In this document: positions 35,947 to 43,523 of the stretch, in pieces
Layout of the letters: each line of letters opens with the position of its first letter
Position numbering within the stretch: the first letter of the stretch is position 1
Assembly (NCBI RefSeq): GCF_003863365.1
Contig: NZ_RQXT01000057.1
Coordinates: 1-45,193 of the forward strand
Reading direction: 5' to 3'
DNA: 45,193 nt
Source of the DNA: Mesorhizobium tamadayense
Lineage (GTDB): Bacteria > Pseudomonadota > Alphaproteobacteria > Rhizobiales > Rhizobiaceae
The notes under the pieces: model-generated
The model's input: only the letters and a program-made list of their open reading frames with translations
What the model was told of the DNA's origin: nothing
The model's database searches: none
Translations under genes and position numbers: made by a program

Positions 35947-37992
35947 ATGGCTGCGATTGCCCTTCCTGGCGATTGGACCGGACAGTACAAAGGATCGGAG
36001 CTGAACCTCTCCGGTTTCAACCTCTCCTTTTCCGACGAGTTCAATACGATGGATGTCGTGCCGAACAACGGCACCGGCAAGTGGTTCGCGCCGGTACACG
36101 CCCCCTATGGGGCCGCCACGTTCATGTCGCCGGTGGGAGCAACGAACCCGTTCTCCGTCTCTGACGGGCAGCTGACCATTACCATGAAGCAGGTGAACGG
36201 CGTCTGGCAGTCGGGAACGATGCAAACGGTCAACAGCGCCGGCCAGGGTTTCGCACAAGAGTACGGGTACTTCGAGATGCGCGCCGCCTTTCACGGCGGG
36301 GCGGGAGCCTGGCCAGCTTTCTGGATGCTGTCGCCCGATCAGACTGTGCCACGCGTCGAGGTCGACATCGTTGAAGCGTATGGGGGCGATCCCGATGGTC
36401 ATCACCAGGCGGTGCACTTGAGCAATAAGGACGGCCACGATTCGAAAGGCAACTATACGGGCCTTGCTGGTTCGATGTTCGACGGGGCGTTTCACACCTA
36501 CGGCGCGAGGATAACGACGGACTGGATCACCGTGTACTATGACGGCAAGGAGCTGAGCCGCTTTCCAATGAGCGAGTTCTTCCGCACGCCGCTCTATATG
36601 GTGGCCTCGCTTGCCATGAATCCCCTTGAGGTCGAGCGGGCGTCCGGCACGTACAACATGGTCATCGACTACGTGCGCGCCTATGCGGCGCCGGACGTGA
36701 TGGAGCAGCACCTGACCGGGACGGATGCGGCGGATATCCTCAATGGCGGCAATTTTGATGACGTTCTGGACGGCGGAGGTGGTGCTGACAAAATGTCCGG
36801 CGGTTTGGGCAACGATACCTACCGCGTCGACGACGCATTCGACGTAGTCATTGAGGCTGGCGGCGCCGGAATTGATCTGGTCTTCAGCCCGATGTCGTAT
36901 TCGCTGTCCGGCCAGCAAATAGAGCAGCTCACGCTCACCGGCGTTGCCGACATCGACGCGATGGGTAACGAACTCGACAACACGCTGGTCGGCAACGCCG
37001 GCAGGAACCTGCTCTCCGGCTTGTCCGGCGACGACGCCCTGCGGGGCGGCGCCGGAGCCGACCGGCTCAACGGCGGGGTCGGAATCGACAAGATGGAGGG
37101 CGGCGCAGGCAACGATGCCTACTATGTTGACAATGCGCTCGACCGCGTGGTCGAGGGCGACGCGGCGGGCAACGACCGGGTATTCAGCTCGATCACCTAT
37201 TCACTGCCCCGCCATGTCGAAAATATGACTCTCATGGGCGTCGCCAACATCAACGCCCAAGGCAATTCTTCCGACAACGAGCTGACCGGGAACAATGGGA
37301 ACAACCGGTTATATAGCTATGATGGCGCGGACCGGCTCGATGGCGGGACCGGGGCCGACCTGTTGAATGGCGGTGCCGGCAACGATACCTATTATGTGGA
37401 CAATGTACTGGACAACGTCATCGACGAAGCGGGCCTCGACCAGATTTTCAGCTTGGTCACGTACTCACTGGCGGCCGATGGCCGGCTGGTAGAAAATCTG
37501 CGTCTGACCGGAAACGCCAACGTCGGAGCCACGGGAAATTCCCTCGATAACGTGCTCGACGGCAACGACAGCGACAATAAACTGGACGGCGGCCGAGGCA
37601 ATGATTCCGTGCTTGGGCGGGGTGGCAACGATGCACTAACGGGCGGCCTGGACATTGACCGGCTTACTGGTGGCGCCGGCAACGATTCCTTCGTCTTCAG
37701 CGCGCCGCTCTCAGTGGCCAACCGCGACATTATCACGGATTTCAACCATACGGCCGATACATTCATGCTCCAGAATTCGGTAATGCAGGCGCTTGGAACC
37801 ACCGGAGCCCTCGAGCCAAGGTACTTCTTTGCTGGAACTAGCGCGCACGACTCCGACGACCACATCGTCTATGACAAGGTTACGGGTGCGTTGTTTTACG
37901 ATTCCAACGGAAACGTCGCAGGCGGCGTGACAGAGCTCGCGACGCTGACGAACACGCCGACGCTGCTGGCCGACGATTTTTTCGTGATCTGA
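35947..37992 (+). CDS. Secreted family 16 glycanase with RTX calcium-binding repeats (ExsH-like)
   Basis: About 681 residues from the ATG at 35947, chosen because GAGG lies 9 bases upstream; a GTG at 35899 has no such site. Residues about 15-250 are GH16 with catalytic EVDIVE (E138, D140, E143). Residues about 255-620 carry several modules of roughly 90-100 residues with GGxGxD-type nonapeptide repeats and TYYVDN-like motifs. The C-terminus (LADDFFVI) suits type I secretion. There is no N-terminal signal. S. meliloti ExsH and R. leguminosarum PlyA/PlyB share this layout, leave by PrsDE, and cut exopolysaccharide. No prsDE genes are in the window, so export must use genes elsewhere. Confidence 0.88.
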   Translation: MAAIALPGDWTGQYKGSELNLSGFNLSFSDEFNTMDVVPNNGTGKWFAPVHAPYGAATFMSPVGATNPFSVSDGQLTITMKQVNGVWQSGTMQTVNSAGQGFAQEYGYFEMRAAFHGGAGAWPAFWMLSPDQTVPRVEVDIVEAYGGDPDGHHQAVHLSNKDGHDSKGNYTGLAGSMFDGAFHTYGARITTDWITVYYDGKELSRFPMSEFFRTPLYMVASLAMNPLEVERASGTYNMVIDYVRAYAAPDVMEQHLTGTDAADILNGGNFDDVLDGGGGADKMSGGLGNDTYRVDDAFDVVIEAGGAGIDLVFSPMSYSLSGQQIEQLTLTGVADIDAMGNELDNTLVGNAGRNLLSGLSGDDALRGGAGADRLNGGVGIDKMEGGAGNDAYYVDNALDRVVEGDAAGNDRVFSSITYSLPRHVENMTLMGVANINAQGNSSDNELTGNNGNNRLYSYDGADRLDGGTGADLLNGGAGNDTYYVDNVLDNVIDEAGLDQIFSLVTYSLAADGRLVENLRLTGNANVGATGNSLDNVLDGNDSDNKLDGGRGNDSVLGRGGNDALTGGLDIDRLTGGAGNDSFVFSAPLSVANRDIITDFNHTADTFMLQNSVMQALGTTGALEPRYFFAGTSAHDSDDHIVYDKVTGALFYDSNGNVAGGVTELATLTNTPTLLADDFFVI

Positions 37993-38000
37993 TCCGGCGC

Positions 38001-38171
38001 CTACAGCGGTGCGCGTGAAAACGCTTCTACCCAGATCCGGCCGTCCGGGTTCAGCATAACTTCGACGATGGCCGGGTCGTCCAGAAACCGGGTGATAGCG
38101 GGGCCAAGCGCGGTGCGCAGCATGCGCGAACTGCGCGCGCGGCCTTCCGTATTGTTCTGCGAGTTCGCCAT
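38001..38171 (-). pseudogene. trbB: Truncated trbB (conjugative transfer ATPase N-terminus)
   Basis: From the ATG at 38171 the frame reads about 56 residues. SSRMLRTALGPAITRF, then LDDPAIVEVMLNPDGRIWVE, is the N-terminus of TrbB, the secretion ATPase of Trb-type conjugation systems. After WVE the reading leaves the family and stops at 38001, so the nucleotide-binding part is missing. Its break point lies only a few bases from the end of the glycanase gene, suggesting that the glycanase block was joined here by recombination. It marks a former plasmid or integrative element. Confidence 0.72.
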
Positions 38172-38566
38172 CCGTGTCCCCGTTTTGGTCGGGAAACAGC
38201 CAGACGGTCCCCGGTTGGGGATGATCAAAAGAGCCAGAAAGCAGGCCGATTCAACAGCTTTCAGTTGTCGTCGTACCGTGGCGTGCAAATACAGGAGAAC
38301 GGCGGTGCGCAGGCCCTCAGAATGGCAGCGCAGGTGCTAGAGTATTCAGATGACCGTCGCCTACCCGAGGCTCTTGACACGCTCGTCGACAAGGCGGCGG
38401 ATCGTGGCGTTGGATTCTGCGGTTAGACTGCTGCAACGATCAGCGAAGGCATTGTGAGCCAGCAGGCCCGCCAAAGGCTGGGTTATCGCGCCCTGGCTGC
38501 GGCGAGCATGCGGTGTCATCGCTACATGTTGGGCTGGAGATGTCAGGCAGGAACTGACCGCGGCAT
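38172..38566. other. No firm gene; possible 52-codon minus-strand frame
   Basis: A minus-strand frame from the ATG at 38519 to 38361 encodes 52 residues ending TIRRLVDERVKSLG. The composition is protein-like, but there is no clear ribosome site and no known family. The rest shows nothing. The stretch lies between the trbB stub and the toxin gene. Confidence 0.3.
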
Positions 38567-39085
38567 TTAGATCGCCGCTATTGCCTTTGCGATCATGGCA
38601 AAGGGCAAGACCAGGGACAGCGGCGCGTCGTCGAGACGGGCCGCACCATAGCCCTCGTACCAGCGTGCCGCTTGGTCGCTTTTGGCGTCGATAAGCAAGG
38701 CAACGCCGCCGACTTCCTGCGCAACTGCCATACAGCGTTTCCCGGCGGCGAGCAGCAAACCGCCGCCGAGGCCGCGGCCTTGTACCGCGAGATCCACGGC
38801 AAGACGTCCCAGGCGAAAGACCGGTACGTCGTAGCGGCCGAGACCACGCCTGGCGATTGCAGGGGTCCGGGCGTAATCGATTGAGGCGGGGCTGAGCGAA
38901 TAGTATCCGAGGATGTGCGAAGGATCCTCCGCCATTATGGCGACGAAGGTTTTGGCGCCGCCGCTTTCGTGGTTTTGACGCGCAAAGCGCTGCAGGTAGA
39001 TATTGAGGTCTGCGTCGCCACAATTGAAAGCGGCGCGGTCATGCTGTTTGCCGATCGGCGTTTCCTGCCAGACGATGGAACTCAC
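38567..39085 (-). CDS. GNAT-type toxin of a TacAT/AtaRT-like module
   Basis: 172 residues, GTG start at 39085 overlapping the antitoxin stop (GTGA). The sequence runs from FNCGDADLNIYLQRFARQN through ILGYYSLSPASI and VFRLGRLAVDLAVQGRGLGGGLL, whose QGRGLG binds acetyl-CoA, to WYEGYGA near the end. This is the pattern of TacT/AtaT/ItaT toxins, which acetylate the amino group of charged tRNAs and stop translation. The catalytic tyrosine region near the C-terminus is present, so the toxin looks intact. It is encoded after its DUF1778 antitoxin, the standard order. The target tRNA is unknown. Confidence 0.87.
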   Translation of the reverse strand: MSSIVWQETPIGKQHDRAAFNCGDADLNIYLQRFARQNHESGGAKTFVAIMAEDPSHILGYYSLSPASIDYARTPAIARRGLGRYDVPVFRLGRLAVDLAVQGRGLGGGLLLAAGKRCMAVAQEVGGVALLIDAKSDQAARWYEGYGAARLDDAPLSLVLPFAMIAKAIAAI

Positions 39086-39357
39086 GCGAGAGTCTGACCG
39101 GCCTTGGCGGCACGGATAAGACGGTCGGTGGGTGCCGGCGGGTTTTCGAGCAGGTCGAGAACGCGCAGGCTGTCGCGTTCTGACAGTGCGAGATGTTCGG
39201 CACGTTCGATTGCGGCCTGGGCGTCACGCAGCGCTGAGCGTGTGACAAACTCAGTTAGACCGACATTCGACAAAGCCGCCGCACGTGCGATCATGGCTTT
39301 TGCTTCGGGCGCGATCCGAACATCGATTCGACCGTTATCGCTGACATTGCGGGGCAT
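39082..39357 (-). CDS. DUF1778-type (TacA-like) antitoxin
   Basis: 91 residues from the ATG at 39357, which has AAGGAG in good spacing; the longer frame from 39456 would read through the operator. The N-terminal half (GRIDVRIAPEAKAMIARAAALS) is a ribbon-helix-helix DNA-binding fold. The C-terminal half (LSERDSLRVLDLLENPPAP) is the toxin-wrapping tail of DUF1778 antitoxins. It should neutralise the GNAT toxin and repress the pair at the palindrome at 39384-39402. It overlaps the toxin gene by 4 bases. Confidence 0.88.
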   Translation of the reverse strand: MPRNVSDNGRIDVRIAPEAKAMIARAAALSNVGLTEFVTRSALRDAQAAIERAEHLALSERDSLRVLDLLENPPAPTDRLIRAAKAGQTLA

Positions 39358-39378
39358 AGCTATTCTCCTTACCCTATC

Positions 39379-39407
39379 ATATAGTACGGATTCAATCCGT
39401 ACAATAT
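39379..39407. promoter_or_regulatory. Palindromic operator of the toxin-antitoxin pair
   Basis: GTACGGATTCAATCCGTAC at 39384-39402 is a perfect palindrome around one central base. With flanking ATATA/AATAT it extends to 39379-39407 with one mismatch. It lies 27 bases upstream of the antitoxin ATG (39357), so a ribbon-helix-helix antitoxin dimer bound here would cover the promoter. Ownership by the pair is inferred from position. Confidence 0.75.
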
Positions 39408-39811
39408 GATCCTTTCGCCGTACTGGACCAACATGGCTTTGCCACTGAGAACTCATCCAACGGGCCGATCTTCAACCCACTCCCCGGATCTCGATTTGAA
39501 GACCTGGTTGTCGAGCCGCAGCACAGTCAGGACAGCGTTCTTTCGCCCCCATCGGATTAATATCCTCGGAAATCTCCTGCCGCAGTTTCGGCCCCTTCGC
39601 CAAGCGCCTCCCCGAGGCGGTGACGAGGCCTCATAGCGCTCGGCCGCCTTGGCACGCGCGACTTGGGCGGTCTCCGCATGCTAGCGCGTTGAGGAGTTTC
39701 ACCGATCACCTCACTGATCCTCCTTGCGGTTCTGACCACAAGTTCTGGTGTTCTTGGACCCAAATGACCTGCACCGCGTTCGTTGGGAACAGTGCTGCCA
39801 TTCGCAATCTG
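39408..39811. other. No recognisable gene
   Basis: About 400 bases between the toxin-antitoxin promoter and the HARP-domain gene. Open frames here are in-frame upstream extensions of that gene or shadows, and no family is recognisable. Confidence 0.35.
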
Positions 39812-40702
39812 ATGGAAAAATCCGACGCCTCTGCCGCACCGCAGTCGGCTCCTGGTGCCGAAGCGCGCTTTCCGTACGATCGAGCGGCGGTTGAGCGGTT
39901 TCGACAGGCATTCCCGCGCGCCAGGTGGAGCGACGAGCGCAGAAGCTGGTTCGTGCCGGGAAAGACTGCGGCGCGGCGTATCCAGCGCTGGCTGGCGCAA
40001 GAGGCGGATCTGCGAGCAGCGCATGATGACAGCAAGGGACGAGACGCCTTCGCCTTCGATCCCCTGTCGAGCCGGTATCTCGAAGTCGCGGACGACCTGC
40101 GCATCCGCACGCCTTACTCGCGGACGGTTCTGGAGGAACTGCGCGCCATTCCATGGGCGAGTTGGGACGACGAACTGCGGGCCTGGAGGGTGCCTTTCCG
40201 CTCCTACGAGGAGTTGAGGCGCCATTGGCCAAGCATCGAAAGAGCCGCACACCGCGCAGAACCGGAGGAGAGGAAACGGCGACGGGACGCGTCCAAACAC
40301 TCCGAGGAGTATAAGGCCGCCAGCTTGCGGTATGCCGAACGCAGGCGACGCCGTTATCCACTGCCCCCTGACGATTTACCCCCGCTTGGCCATGCCGTGG
40401 CAACGGAACAATACGGCATTGTGGTCTTCACCGAGATTTCGGGTGAGCTCGCCGATGCCTCGAAGCTAGTAGCGTTCTATCCGCAGTTGATTGGGACGAA
40501 CTCCGATCATGTCTGGGGCAGATGGCGTCGGGCGACATTGGCTGAATTGATTAGAACATGGCCTGCTCGGAGTCCTGCCCGGTTAACGGAACGGCAGCGA
40601 GGCTGGTGGCAACCAACGCTGCCCGAGCTCAGGATCGCTCGGCAAAAGGCTCGAAGCCTGGCGCGAAGAAGGGCCCGGCCGGCTGGCAACGCGGAGAAGT
40701 GA
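39812..40702 (+). CDS. Protein with two HARP-like repeats
   Basis: About 296 residues from the ATG at 39812; the frame is open further up to 39620, but that part has no family resemblance. Residues about 20-64 (FPYDRAAVERFRQAFPRARW, then RRSWFVPG) and about 100-146 (TPYSRTVLEELRAIPWASW, then LRAWRVPF) are two copies of a HARP-like motif. HARP domains in SMARCAL1 bind branched or forked DNA and anneal strands. Here there is no helicase domain. A basic Arg/Lys-rich middle and a conserved-looking C-terminal half (YGIVVFTEISGEL) follow. Similar standalone proteins occur on rhizobial mobile DNA, as far as I recall; the role is unknown. Confidence 0.68.
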   Translation: MEKSDASAAPQSAPGAEARFPYDRAAVERFRQAFPRARWSDERRSWFVPGKTAARRIQRWLAQEADLRAAHDDSKGRDAFAFDPLSSRYLEVADDLRIRTPYSRTVLEELRAIPWASWDDELRAWRVPFRSYEELRRHWPSIERAAHRAEPEERKRRRDASKHSEEYKAASLRYAERRRRRYPLPPDDLPPLGHAVATEQYGIVVFTEISGELADASKLVAFYPQLIGTNSDHVWGRWRRATLAELIRTWPARSPARLTERQRGWWQPTLPELRIARQKARSLARRRARPAGNAEK

Positions 40703-41077
40703 CGCGTTCCCTGCCGGCTGATCGCGGCCGACAACATGACGCAAAAGGTGAAAACGCCAAGGTCGAGGCCGAGTTCGTAATCGAGGGCGATGATCCGCGC
40801 GGGAAAGGCACTCTAAGAAGGCACTCTAAAGAGGTGGGCGGCTTCGCCTTATGTATGCATTCGGATATTTTAGCAGGAGCGTATATTTATCGTTAGCCGG
40901 TGCCGATTTTGAATTCCGATCCCCCCGCCGGTTAGGCCCGGCTCGTGCTGACCTACCCCGCCAGAGAGCCGGGCCGCTCCCGTCCGAGTTCCCCACTAAC
41001 GGTCGATTTTTACGCCTTTTTGGAGAACTACTCTCTTTGCAGTGAGCAAATAGGTAAATCCTGAAAGGGGTGCTGAT
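40703..41077. other. Intergenic with strong hairpin and short tandem repeat
   Basis: No supportable gene; a frame from 40558 overlaps the HARP-type gene out of frame. A 13-base unit AAGGCACTCTAAR is repeated head-to-tail near 40804-40829. A hairpin at 40935-40975 has perfect 10-bp arms GGCCCGGCTC and GAGCCGGGCC around a 21-nt loop. The promoter of the small Tat-signal gene should lie after it; T-rich DNA at 41006-41020 precedes the AAAGGGG ribosome site. Confidence 0.4.
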
Positions 41078-41411
41078 ATGGCAAATGAGAGCACAAGACC
41101 GATGCAAGAGAACTCCGAAAACTTGGTTTCAGAGGCTAAGGCGCGCCGCGATTTTCTCAAGCAGGCTGGGCGCTTCGCGGCGGTGACGCCACCCGACATT
41201 ACGCTGCTGCTCGGCACAAGCTTGAGCTCCAAGGCCGTAGCTGGCTCAGGTGGATCACGTCCCGGCAACGGATGGGGGGGACAACATTCACCTCAGCCCC
41301 TCCGCCTCAAGTTACAGGCTGACGCCGGTTAAGTCCGCCAACGGCGCGTCACACGGGGACAGCTATGGCGGCGGATCGCATGGGGGCTCAAGGTCCGGCG
41401 ATCCCAACTAG
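41078..41411 (+). pseudogene. Small Tat-signal protein gene, frameshifted at a seven-G run
   Basis: The ATG at 41078 follows AAAGGGG. The first 65 codons contain SEAKARRDFLKQAGRFAAVT, a twin-arginine signal, then LLLGTSLSSKAVAGSGG. At 41274-41280 there is a run of seven G. As written, the frame then ends at 41332 in 15 atypical residues. One G fewer would continue as WGDN and then 43 codons rich in Gly, Ser and His to a TAG at 41409-41411, which is the composition I associate with this small rhizobial family. Either a real mutation, a sequencing error, or a phase-variable tract explains it. The function of the family is unknown. Confidence 0.66.
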
Positions 41412-41937
41412 GAGCTGGCAAACCGGCGAATGTTGCTGTCGCGCGACGACACACAATAAGCCGGCCGGTGTCGAGGAAACGACCTTCCTTCCGTTCGCTT
41501 GGTGGTCTAGGGCCTTGGTTGACTTGTTGGGCATGCTGCCTTTCTACGTTGCTGCAGCAGCGGCTGCGATGCTCGCCGGTGCGGCCTGGCGCTACCGAAA
41601 GAGCGACATGGTCGGTATGGCGGCATGTCTGGCGATAGCCGGGCGATGCGCGTACGCCCTGACGATTTCGCAGCCTGCGCCATCGCTGGCGCAGACAACG
41701 ATCGCTCGTTGTGAGTTCTTCCTGCTGATGTTGAAGTCGCACGAGCGCGGAATGGCTTACAAACCTCTCGGCGCGGTCGAGCAGGCCAATCCTCCGAAGG
41801 TGACGATCGAGTTCGAGATGCGGAACAAGGCCCATGCTCTTGGCCGCTCGATCGGGTCCTGCGAATTCGATCGAGACCGGCGCCAGATCACCTTCTTTAC
41901 CTTGGACGGACGGCGCAGCCAGATCCTCCAAAACTAG
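41365..41937 (+). CDS. Hypothetical membrane protein
   Basis: Up to 190 residues; the family is not recognised. A hydrophobic segment (about residues 58-72, YVAAAAAAMLAGAAW) and a weaker one (about 82-95) are followed by a soluble 100-residue C-terminal part with regular coding character (VTIEFEMRNKAHALGRSIG, ITFFTLDGRRSQILQN). The first 35 residues overlap the reconstructed 3' end of the preceding gene in another frame, so the true start is probably later, for example an in-frame TTG around 41517 or the ATG at 41533. A weak terminator follows at 42109-42135. Confidence 0.5.
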   Translation: MAADRMGAQGPAIPTRSWQTGECCCRATTHNKPAGVEETTFLPFAWWSRALVDLLGMLPFYVAAAAAAMLAGAAWRYRKSDMVGMAACLAIAGRCAYALTISQPAPSLAQTTIARCEFFLLMLKSHERGMAYKPLGAVEQANPPKVTIEFEMRNKAHALGRSIGSCEFDRDRRQITFFTLDGRRSQILQN

Positions 41938-42108
41938 CTACCGGATCATGGTGGCGAATGGTCCACGGTTTTCGCAGAATGTTAGCAAATCGCTCGACGA
42001 AGCCACTCGCTTTGGTCCCGTGCTGGAACATTAGGCTCGCTGGATCATTTGATACAGCCGGCGAGCGTTCCCTCCTCGTCGGCAGGAGAGGATAGATGCC
42101 CGCCATTC

Positions 42109-42135
42109 CCCCAGGGTGGTGGGGCATGTGTTTTT
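42109..42135 (+). terminator. Weak terminator-like hairpin with T-run
   Basis: CCCCA and TGGGG (42109-42113 and 42120-42124) form a short stem. Six bases later comes TTTTT. It lies between the convergent membrane-protein gene and the DUF768-type gene. Confidence 0.4.
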
Positions 42136-42140
42136 GGGTA

Positions 42141-42362
42141 TCAGCCCGCCAAGCCACCCTCGCGGTGTTGCATTGCCTGGAGGATCATCTCAAACAAGCT
42201 GCCGACTTCCTCAATCATCTCCTCGGGCGGGATGCCTTCGCGCTCAGCAGCTTTGATGGCTTCCTCCGTCAGATAAATGATGGCCATCGGATCGTCGGTG
42301 ATCGCATTCGGCAGGTGTTCTGCCATCCACTTGTCGAGGAAATTGATCCCGCGGGTGCTCAT
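42141..42362 (-). CDS. DUF768-type small protein
   Basis: 73 residues. MSTRGINFLDKWMAEHLPNA, TEEAIKAAEREGIPPEEMIE and the ending MQHREGGLAG match the DUF768 family, which I know mainly from Mesorhizobium, often in many copies per genome and on symbiosis islands. Its function is not known. It is acidic, soluble and appears complete. It is the best single clue to the organism. It stands alone; the neighbours are convergent or unrelated. Confidence 0.82.
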   Translation of the reverse strand: MSTRGINFLDKWMAEHLPNAITDDPMAIIYLTEEAIKAAEREGIPPEEMIEEVGSLFEMILQAMQHREGGLAG

Positions 42363-42715
42363 CGTGGCCTAAAGCGCGGATAGCGTCGTAGCGGACTGCC
42401 GCCTCGAGCCCGGCCGGCTCCCGGCGAGCCCGCCACCATGAGGGACGACGGCGGGCTCTCGGAGTGGTGCCCCCGAAGCAGCGAGGCCCCATCTGGCATG
42501 GTGCGCGTTACCAGACAGCCAACCACGACCCCTTTGTTCCTGGCTGGAACAAAAAGCCCGCCGAGTGAACCAGCGGGCGAAGGTTGGAGTGGCCAAGTGT
42601 GGGTCATGGCAAAGTGCAAACGGCCCGATCCGGGTTTTGTTTCGCGGTTGCTAAAATAAACCTCGGTGAAGCCCGCCAGCGCGCTAGGGCGCCTGCGTGT
42701 AGCCCGCTGCATGCG

Positions 42716-42847
42716 CTATCGGTTTGGCTGATCTTCGCGCATGACGTTATAGAGAAGCAGGCCCGCCGCTAAAGACACGACGGCGCCTAACACATCGCCG
42801 CCGGTCAGCCCGAAATAATAAACGAAAGCGAATGTCAGATCTGCCAT
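42716..42847 (-). CDS. 43-residue membrane microprotein
   Basis: The frame from the ATG at 42847 to the stop at 42716 encodes MADLTFAFVYYFGLTGGDVL, then GAVVSLAAGLLLYNVMRED, then QPNR. It has one long hydrophobic segment with Gly in the middle and a charged tail, a sensible small inner-membrane protein. Just upstream on its strand is a 7-bp stem hairpin (42859-42882, AAGGGTT/AACCCTT) that could fold in the leader. I recall similar unnamed proteins in rhizobia but cannot name a family. Confidence 0.55.
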   Translation of the reverse strand: MADLTFAFVYYFGLTGGDVLGAVVSLAAGLLLYNVMREDQPNR

Positions 42848-42891
42848 GGTTGCACCCAAAGGGTTTCTCGGAGACAACCCTTAGGGATCGC

Positions 42892-43035
42892 TAATGTTCC
42901 GATCGTTGTTTTGAACATCGGGCCGAGGGCGAGCGTTACCGCAAACTCGGTCTCGACCTTGGCGCCGCGGACGTCATTCGCAAGGTCGCTTGCCTGATCA
43001 TCGCCGGCCTGGGTCTCTACGCGCTGCTCAGCTAG
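42892..43035 (+). pseudogene. Tail of an unidentified gene with a C-terminal membrane helix
   Basis: An open frame without a start codon reads GERYRKLGLDLGAADVIRKV and then CLIIAGLGLYALLS before TAG at 43033-43035. Its coding character is good, with a C-terminal hydrophobic helix, but the 5' part is missing: a stop precedes it at 42892-42894. The stop codon lies in GCTAGC (43031-43036), which also supplies the stop of the convergent microprotein gene. Confidence 0.45.
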
Positions 43036-43205
43036 CCCGTCCTAGGCTCGGGCTCTGGAGGCGGCGCGTTCGGGTCGGGGCAATCAGAGAATTGCTCACA
43101 CGGAGGGGGCCTGTCGCCAACGCCGCCATAGTGTTCCACGAGTTTTGCGAATCCGTAGGCGAAGGCGAAAAGAAGCGCCAGGACAACCGCTATTCGGACG
43201 GCCAT
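43032..43205 (-). CDS. 57-residue membrane-anchored or secreted microprotein
   Basis: From the ATG at 43205 the frame begins MAVRIAVVLALLFAFAYGFA, a signal anchor. A short soluble part follows, with two cysteines six residues apart (CEQFSDC) and a Pro/Glu-rich end (PPPEPEP). This is typical of small periplasmic or membrane-tethered proteins. No family is recognised. It ends in the palindromic GCTAGC shared with the convergent gene tail, so the two stops overlap. Confidence 0.55.
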   Translation of the reverse strand: MAVRIAVVLALLFAFAYGFAKLVEHYGGVGDRPPPCEQFSDCPDPNAPPPEPEPRTG

Positions 43206-43253
43206 TCGGGATTATAGCAGGACCTCGATCCGGATTTGACTAGCTACAGGTAG

Positions 43254-43436
43254 AAGAGCGATTTCCCACGGAGCCTGACGCCCGACGAATACCGCGAGAA
43301 GTGGGGCTTGAAGGCCGACTATCCGATGGTGGCGCCGAATTATGCGGCCCAACGGTCGGCGCTGGCGAAGGCAGCCGGGCTCGGCCGGAAGGCGCCAGCC
43401 AAGGCACCAACGAGGGCAGCCAAGAAGTCGTGCTGA
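43254..43436 (+). pseudogene. Remnant of a MucR/Ros-family regulator (C-terminus)
   Basis: SLTPDEYREKWGLKADYPMV (from 43272) followed by APNYAAQRSALAKAAGLGRK and an Ala/Lys-rich tail to the stop at 43434-43436 is the C-terminus of MucR/Ros regulators. The zinc-finger part with its two cysteines and two histidines is missing; a stop codon at 43251-43253 closes the frame. MucR controls exopolysaccharide, motility and cell-cycle genes in alphaproteobacteria. This copy cannot bind DNA and is a gene fossil. Confidence 0.75.
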
Positions 43437-43523
43437 GAAAGCTAGCTGTGGTGAGATTCTCGCCGGATTCACCGTCTCAAAACATGCCTGGCGGCTAACC
43501 CGCCGTATTTGAACTCGGCGGGA

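Noticed and set aside
36819..37865. Minus-strand frames within the RTX repeats
   Set aside because: Repetitive GC-rich DNA of the RTX modules leaves several reverse frames open; none is Asp/Gly-structured or family-like.
38361..39023. A 220-codon minus-strand frame overlapping the GNAT toxin
   Set aside because: It is out of frame with the toxin and Arg-rich, without any recognisable motif.
39557..40300. A 247-codon minus-strand frame opposite the HARP-type gene
   Set aside because: The plus strand carries the two recognisable repeats; the opposite frame has shadow composition.
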